Below, piece after piece: positions 55,304 through 64,000 of a stretch of DNA of 64,000 bases (positions are counted from its first letter, which is position 1; each line of letters begins with the position of its first letter). The position numbers and the translations under genes are program-made. The notes beneath the pieces were generated by a model, which saw nothing but the letters and a program-made list of their open reading frames with translations, made no database searches and was not told the DNA's origin. Source of the DNA: Elymus sibiricus (Eukaryota > Streptophyta > Magnoliopsida > Poales > Poaceae); contig CM077665.1 of the NCBI GenBank assembly GCA_039707655.1, positions 442,989,531 through 443,053,530 of the forward strand. Reading direction: 5' to 3'.

Positions 55304-58300
55304 TGTGGCACCCCGGCTCAGAGAACCGGATTACCAGTGTTTCCAACCCAGAGATCATGTCTTCTGGAAATACACAACAACTTGGTACAGAACTGAACTG
55401 AACTTTATTGATAGATTTCGAGTACAAGCTCATATTTACAAGGATAGCGAGGCCAAAGGCACACCTGGTGCTATGACAATATCTACATTATTTATGAAAC
55501 ATAGCAGGGCCTCGGAGCTACTAAGTACTTCTACGGCGTAGCGGAACATAGCAGAAACTCCATCCACAGGGACACTGCTGTGGACACATCTAAGTTAGTG
55601 TAGCACGAACCATCGGGACCTCCGTCCTCGGCTTCTCCTGCATCTGGCATGATACGCCAGGTGAGTACTTTGAATGTACTCGCAAGCTCACGACAACCAA
55701 GTAATGCAGCAAACAATAGCATGGCAATCAACACATTAAATGTTTAGGCGATTCACTTACTGTTACCGATCATCAACTTACTCTTCTCCGGGTTGTCCCA
55801 CAACCCTCGGAATACTCATAAACCATCGAGTACTTCCGAACACAAGATGAGTTCTTCCATCATTACAACCATTGTTACGGTTGACCACCTAATGAGGTCT
55901 GGACGGACTGTCCAATAACGTGGACGCGGCTATTCGAATAGATTTTTCACTCTGCAGAGGTTGCGCACTTTACCCACACCATGAAGCACCTGGCCTCGTA
56001 ATCCCATTTGGGTGGACCAGCCTTGCTCCAACGAAACCTGTCTGACCCGTGACTCCCCCATCGTACCACCGGCATTCATCCTCCCCCGGAGTCCTGCCCT
56101 GGGTGGCCCCTGTGTCACCTCGTGACACCTGCCACCGTCGTGGCCAAACTAAACTGTCCCAAATGGGCACGCCGGTACAAAACTCAACTGGGCTCACAGG
56201 GTTATCGCCGCCTACCTGATCAGGGTAGCACGCACGCATAACCCTCCCTGTCTGGAGGGACCGGTGAACGAGAACGGAGCCAGACCAAGTCAAGGCCGTC
56301 CCATACCGGCAAATGTGGTTGCACAGATAAGCCCGGACATGTGACTCAGGATCAACCAACTAAGTTCATCTTGCAAACATAGTGATTCATCACAATGCTT
56401 AGGTATTTAAATTAAATTGCTATGAATTATCCTATAGTAAATAAATAAACATAATGCATTTAAATATGCAATGCTATTGAAATGCTTCATGAAATGGGTA
56501 TCATGGCTTGCCTTGCTCTGTTGGGTTGTCCAAACACTCCTGGTCTTCAAAATACCAAAATTTGTCAGAAAATAAAGGGTCTCAAGACAAACCCAATGCA
56601 AAAAGAATCAACTGATTTAGACTTATAGTTTAAAAGATATAGCTGGTCAAAGTTTCTGGTCAAATTTGATTTAAAAATAGAAAATCAGGAAATCCTCCAA
56701 CGGCCACGTCGAAGGTGTATTCCCGAATGCGCCTCCACTTACGTACCGCTTCGGGCGCGGCTGGGTCACTGACGTGCGGGGCCCAGCTGTCATATTTTAA
56801 AAGAGAAAGGAGAGGGACAGGGTACCGCGGCTCTCGGGTGATGGTCGCCGGCGATAGAGACGGCGGCGAGGTCCGGCGACCGCGGGGGTGGATCGGGCGC
56901 ACGACGGCGATCTCGCACGTACCTGCAGATCCTCCGGAGATGGTCGGACGGCGTCGCCCCCTTCTTCTCCGGCGGATGGAGGCTGCGGTGGTTGTTGGCG
57001 ATGGTGATTCCGGCAGCAATCCGGTCGGCCAAAGGCTCAAGGAGGTCTGCAGAGACTTGCTGGTCTCAATGGTGGGCTTAGGTGAGGCTAGGATGGGGTG
57101 GAGATGGCTGGCGTCAGGAGGGGATCGGGCGGCGGAGCCTTCGCCGGAGCTGAGGGAGACGAGCTCCCGGCTCTTGCTGGGGCGCTCTGGGGGCGATTAG
57201 GTGATGGTGAGGTGGGGTGAGGAGCTCTGGAGGGGCTGGGCAGGCCCTTTTATAGGCCGGAGGCGAGCGCGACCGAGCTCTCCCAAAGCGGCGAGACTCG
57301 GGACACGTCGCCGGCGCCAGGACGATGCGCTGGCTGGCTGGGAGCGTTGATGAGACGAGAGAGAGCAGGGGGAAGAGTTAATGCGGGTGGAGGCAAGCGG
57401 AGGAAGGCGACGCGCCGCAGAGCCACTGTGGCCGCATGGGCGCCACAGTGCCCGGGTGTCGTGGCGGCCGCCGAGGAGGTTTCCGGCGAGGAGAGAGCTC
57501 CAGAATGGCCAGGTGGGAGGAGGGGAAGACGTCGGCGCGCGGGGATAAGGCTAGGCCACGCGGGGCCGCAGGGACAAGTCGTTTCGGGCACGGGCGCAGT
57601 GCAGAGAGCATGTACTGGCATGCCAGCACCGTGCTCACCACGGGTGCGGCCACCAGGAGGCCACGCAAGCCTGGCGCACCTTGTCCACGGCGTCGACCTT
57701 CGACCACTTAGTCTCCTTGTGCCCTGGCTCGTCTAGGTTCACTCTGCTGTGAAGTGTTGCTTCAGCTACAGCTTCTGACAGCAAACTTGAGGAGGTTCCA
57801 GAGAAGAGAGGAGATGGAGATGAAGCCAGGGGAGATGTCTGGTGTGATCTACTTTGGAAGGACTACAGACTGGTGGAGTTTGAGAGGTTTTGAAAGAGTT
57901 TTGAATATAGTTCATGTGTAAACTACAATACTGATCCAGAAACTTGTTGAGCTTGTGTCACTCACATAGATGGTCTCCTGATGATGAAACTTGGTGGAGG
58001 GAAGTCATTTGAGATATAGAAGATGCCATAAAAGTTTCAAGGTCATAGGATACATCTAGCTAGCACTTCCTTCACAGAGGTTTGGAATTAGCAGAAACTT
58101 GTCAGAGTTTTGTTGTTGAAAATTTGTACTGGACAAGATGATATTTTTTGGTTATTGAGGCAAGATAGGATCCCTAGTATTACAAGGAATTTATTGAGAA
58201 TTTTCTGAGCTAGGAAAATGGGAGTTGCTTCACAAGTGGCCAATTCTGTCCAGAAAGATAATAACTATTCTGGCCAAAACTTTGCATTGGGCAATGAAAT

Positions 58301-58640
58301 ATTTCTGAAGATTATGGAATGGTATGATGATAAGAAGGTGTGACAAAAGTTTGGGAATTTTCTGATCACCAGAGCTATAGGTTGCTTCACAACCCATAGT
58401 GATAACATATTTTTCCCTAAGGAAGAAAATGAATTGTCGGAAAAGGTAAAATATTGGAAATTGATCCAAGAGAGCTGTGGAAAGGTTTGGCAAGGTGTTG
58501 AGGGCTTTGGGGTTACTTGAGAAAAGATTCAAAAGCTTCCAAGTTCCAAAGTCAATAGGAAAGCTTCAAACACCATCAAAATTGCAATTAAAACCAAAAA
58601 GATTTTGAAAAGAAAAAGTTGCCAAAACCAGGGTGTCACA
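55304..58640 (-). repeat. 5' LTR of gypsy B
   Basis: 3,337 bp, closely similar to 46161-49595 apart from the 98-bp gap near 56550. GC-rich block 56700-57730. Confidence 0.93.
57246..57254 (-). promoter_or_regulatory. TATA box of the gypsy B 5' LTR
   Basis: Minus-strand CCTATAAAAGGG between GC-rich flanks. The 3' LTR has the mutated CCTATAATAGGG at the same place. Confidence 0.6.
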
Positions 58641-59460
58641 ATGAACTGTTTATTGAAATACATACACATCGAATTAGTGGAATTCCTCAAAAAGGGAACT
58701 TCTTTTGTCTTCACAGGGGCAACGAGATGAAACCAATAGCATACCTACAACAGGACAACAAGTAGTACTATAGTTCTATAATATTGTACCTCTGCAATAG
58801 TGGAACATGTAATAACATCTACAATGCTTGATTTTGATGTAGGGCATAAGGACAAGAGAAACTTGTAATACTGAAGAAGGTAATGATATTTGGGAGGACA
58901 TGGCTGAGTCAAATGTTATTGGAAGAAAAGTTGTTAATGCAGAGAAACATGACAGGCAACAAGGGGTAAATCTTCCTTTCCTGCTTATTATTTTGGCTTT
59001 AGGCTATGACTCAACTTCAATGAAAATTCATTTGACTTAAGTCTGAATGATAATTCATTTAAAAAGATTTTGTCAATATGATGCTTTATTAACTTAAGTT
59101 TTTCTTCTTGGGATTCCCTATGCTTTTCTACACAACAATATGTATATGTACACTTAAACTTGCTTCTTTAAAATGAAATTATGTTCTGAATTACAATTTT
59201 TCCCCGTAGGGTGGAAGAGATGTGATACTATATAACATGACTAGACCTTAAAGTGTCGTTGTTGCCAAAGGAACAATTAAAACAACTAATCCAAAGGTTG
59301 TGGTGGGGGTGAGCCTCTAGGTTCTCAATTTGTTGTAATTGTCGTCCATTCGGTGTTCAAAAGGGAAACTATCTTGCCTCGTCCATATGGAAATGTGCTT
59401 TCCATGGCAGATGCTAAGGGGAAATCAATTGCATGGCCATCTGCTATGGTAAGAATCCAG
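58641..59460 (+). pseudogene. Outer CACTA second gene, final part
   Basis: Continues the gene interrupted at 46160. After the duplicated ATGAA it reads LFIEIHTHRISGIPQKGNFF, then blocks GIRTRETCNTEEGNDIWEDM and NVIGRKVVNAEKHDRQQG (58841-58967). After AT-rich, intron-like DNA comes VVHSVFKRETILPRPYGNVL and ADAKGKSIAWPSAM (59341-59448), the latter matching the PxPYG...G..I.WP end typical of these proteins. Donor-like GTAAG follows at 59449. Frame breaks between blocks may be introns or damage. Confidence 0.68.
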
Positions 59461-60192
59461 AGCACTTGCTTTATTTTATTTTCTGCTAATTGGTCACCTA
59501 TTGGCCATGGGAGATGCTAAGTAATTATTACTGTTGTAGATCAAAGATGCGCAGAAGGCAACAAATGTGCCACGAGGTGTAGGTAATATGACATACTCCA
59601 TACATCAAGTTTACTACAATTTATTCTTTTTATGTGATGTGATGAAGTTGTTGTGATTCGAATTAGTGGAATGTTGGCTACATGTGAGAAACCATCTATT
59701 TAATAGCATGTTTTTATCCTATCTAATTCATGTTTTCACTTTACTTCTTGACTGTATAATCTTATAGGAAGTAGATTACACAGGGGCAACTTCCATGTAA
59801 AGAATTTCTAAATCCTATCTGTAATTTATTCAGGAGAATAAAGCCATGCATAATCTGTTTGTACCAATTTTTGTATGAAGTTTGAACATTTTTTGGGTTG
59901 AATGCTCACTTTCTTGAGAAATTTGTATGGATTTCATGTACTTAGCCACCTAGCGCATGGATATGATGACTTCGCACGGAACATTTGGCTGTTTGCAGTA
60001 TTTTGGACCAGCCAACTTGAACCATGCCATGAATCTTATGTGTGTTATTTGGTGCTTCTTGTATTTTGGCCTAAAACTTCATGCTTATGGATATGACTTG
60101 TGTTATGGACTAGTGTTTGAACTCTTTTAGACTAGCAAATATTGTTCTGGACTAGTGTTGTCTTCTGGACTTGTGTGTTCTGGATGGTCGAA
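59461..60192 (+). other. 3' region of outer CACTA
   Basis: AT-rich with a short possible exon (59540-59585, IKDAQKATNVPRG) and then untranslated sequence. The repeated ggactagtgtt and ctggacttgtg phrases near 60108-60180 look like 3' UTR. No credible gene. Confidence 0.5.
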
Positions 60193-61710
60193 TGATACGT
60201 CCATTTTACATCATGATTTCCTACTGTTATTTATAATGTTTTGTTGAATAATAATGCTTTAGGGAGTGATTCTAATGCCTTTTCTCTCATAATATGCAAG
60301 GTTTAGACAAAGAGGGAGAATAATGGCAGCTGGAATTCTGGACCTGAAAAAGCATATCAGAGATACCTATTCTGAACATCTCCAAACAAGCTGAAACTTT
60401 ACGGACAATATTTTTGGAATATTTTAAAAATACTGGAGCAAATAACTACCGGAGGGGGCCACCCTGGTGGGCACAAGACACCAGGGCGCGCCAGGCCCCC
60501 CAGGCGCGCCCTGGTGAGTTGTGCCCTCCTCGGCCCACCTCCGGTGCCCATCTTTTGGTATATAAGGTCTTTTGACCTAGAAAAAATAAGGAGAGGACTT
60601 TCGGGACGGAACGCCGCCGTCTCGAGGCGGTACTTGGGCAGGAGCACTTTTGCCCTCCGGCGGAGCGATTCCGCCAGGGGAACTTCCATCCCAGAGGGGA
60701 AAATCGAAGCCATCGTCATCACCAACACCCCTCTCATCTTTGGGAGGCCAATCTTCATCAACATCTTCAACATCACCATCTCCACTAAAACCCTAGTTCA
60801 TCTCTTGTGTTCACTCTTTGTACCGGAACCTCAGATTGGTACCTGTGGGTGACTAGTAGTGTTGATTACATCTTGTAGTTGATTGCTATATGGTTTATTT
60901 GGTGGAAGATTATATGTTCAGATCCATTATGCTATTCAATACCCCTCTGATCTTGAGCATGAATATTATTTGTGAGTAGTTACCTATGTTCTTGAGGTCA
61001 CGGGAGAAGTCATGTTGCAAGTAATCATGTGAATTTTATATGCGTTCGATATTTTGATGATATGTATGTTGTGATTCCCTTAGTGGTGTCATGTTAACGT
61101 CGACTACATGACACTTCACCATCCTTGGGCCTAAGGGGATGCATTGTGGAGTACTTATTAGATGATGGGTTGCTAGAGTGACAGAAGCATAAATCCTAGT
61201 TTATGCGCTACTTCGTAAGGGGCTGATTTGGATCCAAACGTTTAATGCTATGGTTAGATTTTATCATAATACTTTTCTCATAGTTGTGGATGCTTGCGAG
61301 GGGGTTAATAATAAGTGGGAGGTTATTCAAGTAAGAACAGCACCCAAGCACCGGTCCACCCACATATCAAATTATCAAAGTAACGAACACAAATCAAACC
61401 AACATGATAAAAGTGACTACACGAAATTCCCGTGTACCCTCAAGAACACTTTGCCTATTACTAGAGACTGTTATGGCATGTCCTTTGCCACAAAAGGATT
61501 GGGCTACCTTGCTGCACTTTATTTACCGTTACCGTTACATGCTCGTTACCAATTATCTTGCTATCAAACTATCCGTTACCCTACAATTTCAGTGCTTGTA
61601 GAAATTACCTTGCTGAAAACCACTTGCCATTTCCTTCTGCTCCTCGTTGGGTTCGACACTCTTACTTATCGAAAGGACTACGATTGACCCTCTATACTTG
61701 TGGGTCATCA
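60193..61710 (+). mobile_element. Solo LTR, TSD TCGAA
   Basis: 1,518 bp from TGATACGTCCATTTTAC to TTGTGGGTCATCA, flanked by TCGAA (60188-60192 and 61711-61715). No interior. A TATATAAG at 60559-60566 is a likely promoter. A different family from the 1.58-kb LTRs, although both start TGATACGTC. Confidence 0.94.
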
Positions 61711-61715
61711 TCGAA

Positions 61716-61924
61716 CAATGTTGGTTGTTGTGAACCTGGGTCAGTAAATATGTATGTTGTCATCTTGATTCTGTCTGTGGATGAAATTTGCGCATGGTGT
61801 ATGTATATATCCAATATTTTCATTTCTATATTGTTTGTCGAAGATATTTGGGCAGTGCATATGTAGCAAATTATTGTTTTGGATGTACATTTTATATGTA
61901 TGATGTACATACCTATCTAGATAG
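61716..61924 (+). other. Outer CACTA sequence before the right subterminal array
   Basis: AT-rich, with TATGTATG-type short repeats. No gene seen. Confidence 0.5.
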
Positions 61925-62389
61925 AGTATGTGTTGGCAAACGTACCTAACTAACGTGACATAGTAAGTGTCGGCCAAGGTATGTACCTACCTGTACAGAT
62001 TAAGTGTCGGCCAAGGTATATGCCTAGACGAACAGAATATGTGTCGGCAAAGGTAGATTTTCTAGACAAGCAGACTAAGTGTCGGAAAACACATACCTAC
62101 AAGGACAATCTATATGTCGCCAAAGGTAGGGTGTATGCCCACAAACCAACTGTCGGGGTAGGTAGGGTGTATGCCAACAAACCAACTTTCGGGATCGGTG
62201 GGGTGTATGTATGTAGTAAATCTGTCGGCGTAGGTAGGGTGTATGCCAACTGAAAATGTGTCGGGAAGTAAAAAATTGTCGGCAATACCTTTGCCCACAG
62301 CAATTCCTCCGACTGTTTTATCTTGTGTCGGCATAGGTCTTAGCTACAATTTTTGTGTCGGCATAGGTACCCTATGCCAACAGATTGAT
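61925..62389 (-). repeat. Right subterminal repeat array of outer CACTA
   Basis: About a dozen copies of TGTCGGC(C/A)AAGGT or TGTCGGCATAGGT at 20-45 bp spacing, for example near 61969, 62009, 62041, 62080, 62225, 62282, 62326 and 62357. Several are followed by AGGGTGTATGCC. Same motif as 966-1257. Confidence 0.88.
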
Positions 62390-62419
62390 GCGTCACTAAA
62401 TCTTGACCGTGGTGTAGTG
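62390..62419 (-). repeat. Right terminal inverted repeat of outer CACTA, with TSD ATC at 62420-62422
   Basis: Ends CCGTGGTGTAGTG at 62419, the inverse of the left end. ATC follows. Confidence 0.92.
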
Positions 62420-63282
62420 ATCCACGCTACAAAAAAGACACATCCCTGACATTAAGGGTCGAACGAAAACTTTTTTGGTCATGGATATGACACTTCCTTG
62501 ATGATAATTTTGACAAAAACACATATCATTATAGATGTGGTGGGCTCCTACTTCTATGACAAAAAAATATGACATAAAATGGGCTTCTCATCCTGGGCAG
62601 GCCGGGGACGCAACTGCATGCCATTCTTTGGGCCGTCCGTGATGTGAAAAATCATGGTAGTAGTGATGGCGAGGAAATTTTCGGGGATTTCCTGGTTACG
62701 GTGGGTAATCGGTGTGGTCGGGGCCGAGCGATGCAATGCGGTTTGCACGTTTCTCTCATACGTGCATGTGTGCCAAGTGTTCACAAGCTGCTAACTGAAC
62801 CCGAGCGAGATGTTCGCTTACCGAACCCAAGAGATCGATCCCTCGCACTAGCTATGTAGTGAACACGAGCGATTGATCGATCCTTCGCACTACGTACTAC
62901 AATGATAAGAGAACCCGATTGATCCCTGTGTGAGACGTTAGTTGAGCTGCTAGTAGCCGGTTGGTTGCCTCTCGATGAAGAGTGCATGTTGCTGCCGCGC
63001 GCGCGATACGTGTTGTAGAACGAGTTGAGACTTTCCATTGATCGACTGAGCCCCTTGCGCGAGACGTGGTGACTTGACCTACTCAGTTGGTTGGCTATGG
63101 ATGGACAGTTCCCGTTGCAGTCGCCCGCTCGTACGCCCCACCCAGACATGTGGGGGTTGGCGCTGGATGAGAAAGACGGACCCCGTGATACGTAGGAGTA
63201 GCTTGTGTTGGGGTGGATGAATAGGATCCCGTGGAGGCTGGAGGAAGTCGACTTTGGATGAATAGTAGCCCGTGGAGTATCG

Positions 63283-63580
63283 TTTTGCAGTACGCCACAC
63301 CCTCGGACCCCGTTTCTTCAACCGTAGCCGTCCTGTTTCCTCCGTTTTGCGGTACGCCACATCCCGGGATCACGTTTCAACCATAGCTGGTTGAATAGGT
63401 GTGTTTCCTCCGATTTGCGGGATGCCACACACCTTGACCTCATTTTGACCGTAGCCGGTTGAACATAAGTCCGTTTTCTCTGTTTTGCAGGATGCCACAC
63501 CCCTAGACCCTGTTTCAATCATAGCCAATCAAATAAAAGTTCATTTCCTTCATTTTTTGGTAAGCCACACCCCCAACTGG
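63283..63580. repeat. Tandem repeat of about 62-70 bp in the third CACTA-like element
   Basis: Units start at GTACGCCACACC or GATGCCACACC near 63290, 63352, 63421, 63491 and 63560, each followed by CCC(A/C)GTTTC...CCGTAGCCGGTTGAA and TTTCCTCCGTTTTGC. About four and a half degenerate units. Confidence 0.85.
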
Positions 63581-64000
63581 GTCGTTGTTTCCTCCGTTCC
63601 GACCCAGCCGGTTGGCTGATGAACATGACGTCATTGATGTCGTCTATTGCCTCTTCCACGTTGCCTCTCAATGTACAAGAGCCATGCCCGTATGTACGCG
63701 CGAGTACGCGTTTGAGACCCCGGTTGTATGTATGTATGTGGCCGTATTGTTGCAGCGTGGCTATACATACGTGTACACGAATTAGACGGGACCGCGTGAT
63801 ATGCTATGTCAAGGGCTCTATTATGACACGTGACGCTCCTCAATCGTCCATGGTTCATCATCGTTGCAGAGAGACTATGTATGTACATGTTCGTTACCAG
63901 ACAGATAACGCTACGTACTCTTCGACCCCGAGTGGGTCCCAGCTATCAGGGGGAATCATTTTTTCGCGTAATAAGGAGGAACTTCCTTATGTGCAACGAT
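63581..64000. other. Unassigned sequence at the right edge
   Basis: Contains GTATGTATGTATG (63725-63737), otherwise no repeat or coding signal I can support. Probably still inside the third CACTA-like element. Confidence 0.3.

Larger units (their letters stand above)
46161..58640 (-). mobile_element. Gypsy element B, Tekay-like chromovirus, TSD ATGAA
   Basis: A complete 12,480-bp element on the minus strand: 5' LTR 55304-58640, primer site, pre-gag ORF, gag, pol, polypurine tract, 3' LTR 46161-49595. ATGAA flanks both sides (46156-46160 and 58641-58645). LTRs run TGTGACACCCTGG...GGGGTGCCACA. Gag-pol has one frameshift and three stops. It is a different family from element A (unrelated LTRs, diverged pol) but has the same layout. 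Confidence 0.95.
936..62419 (+). mobile_element. Outer CACTA (En/Spm, DTC) transposon, about 61.5 kb with nested insertions
   Basis: The left end reads CACTACACCACGGTAGAG and the right end, reverse-complemented, reads CACTACACCACGGTCAAG. The identity continues imperfectly for about 30 bp. The three bases outside each end are ATC (933-935 and 62420-62422), the 3-bp target duplication typical of CACTA elements. Both ends are followed inward by many copies of a TGTCGGC-AAGGT motif, as expected for CACTA subterminal repeats. Between them lie a TNP2 transposase gene (2121 onward, 34699-36339, 44838-45220) and a second, TnpA-like gene (45225-46160, 58641-59460), both on the plus strand. Own sequence is about 6.7 kb; the rest is inserted elements listed separately. 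Both genes are damaged, so the copy is presumably immobile unless helped in trans. Confidence 0.92.
62423..64000 (+). mobile_element. Terminal part of a third CACTA-like element, continuing beyond the window
   Basis: Starts CACGCTACAAAAAAGACAC, which is CACTACAAAAAAG with one inserted base, directly after the outer element's target duplication. The first ~200 bp carry inverted or repeated TGACA-type words (CCCTGACATT, ATGACACTTCC, CTATGACAAAAA). This is followed by GC-richer sequence with repeated CGAGCGA and GATCGAT words (62800-62885) and a tandem array. I recall such a layout from a Triticeae CACTA family, but I cannot check it, and no transposase gene is in view. Confidence 0.5.

Noticed and set aside
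61250..61687. 145-codon frame near the end of the solo LTR
   Set aside because: Located within LTR sequence; no domain recognisable.

Overview
The window is intergenic DNA from a large grass genome, almost certainly Triticeae (wheat, Aegilops, barley or rye). I see no host gene. Nearly all 64 kb is transposable elements nested in one another, and the families (CACTA elements with TNP2, Tekay-type gypsy elements, a Cassandra TRIM, LTRs opening TGATACGTC) are ones I associate with Triticeae. Family names are from memory and were not searched.

The framework is one CACTA (En/Spm) DNA transposon whose ends I can place exactly: left terminal inverted repeat from 936, right one ending at 62419, both flanked by the 3-bp target duplication ATC. 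It has been stretched to 61,484 bp; only about 6.7 kb is its own sequence (936-2204, about 34500-36339, 44838-46160, 58646-60192 and 61716-62419). Its TNP2 transposase gene and second (TnpA-like) gene are recognisable but broken and split by insertions.

Inserted in it, left to right: (1) 2205 to about 34500, a second CACTA unit with TNP2, a Transposase_24-like gene, a Ulp1-protease-like region and a small viroplasmin-domain ORF. This unit was hit by two solo LTRs (2403-3982, TSD CGCCC; 13728-15301, TSD CACGT), a two-LTR non-autonomous element of the same LTR family (4774-11570) and a complete plus-strand Tekay-like gypsy element A (20128-32645). (2) 36340-44832, a minus-strand non-autonomous Tat-like LTR element with a spliced antisense ORF; it carries a Cassandra TRIM (37181-38036, TSD TCTGG) in one LTR and a copia-like LTR fragment (40555-42119). 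(3) 46161-58640, a complete minus-strand Tekay-like gypsy element B (TSD ATGAA). (4) 60193-61710, a solo LTR (TSD TCGAA).

Outside the framework, the left flank (1-935) is a LINE reverse-transcriptase relic followed by an LTR fragment. The right flank (62423-64000) looks like the end of a third CACTA family and begins on the base after the target duplication.

The most interesting points are: the exactly bounded 61-kb nest; three 5S-rRNA-derived domains in tandem in one Cassandra LTR; a small ORF pairing an RNase H1/viroplasmin-type domain with a membrane helix; an extra pre-gag ORF shared by two different gypsy elements; a pol frame running into the LTR and encoding a hydrophobic tail; a spliced antisense ORF; and same-family LTRs in opposite orientation that could form long double-stranded RNA.
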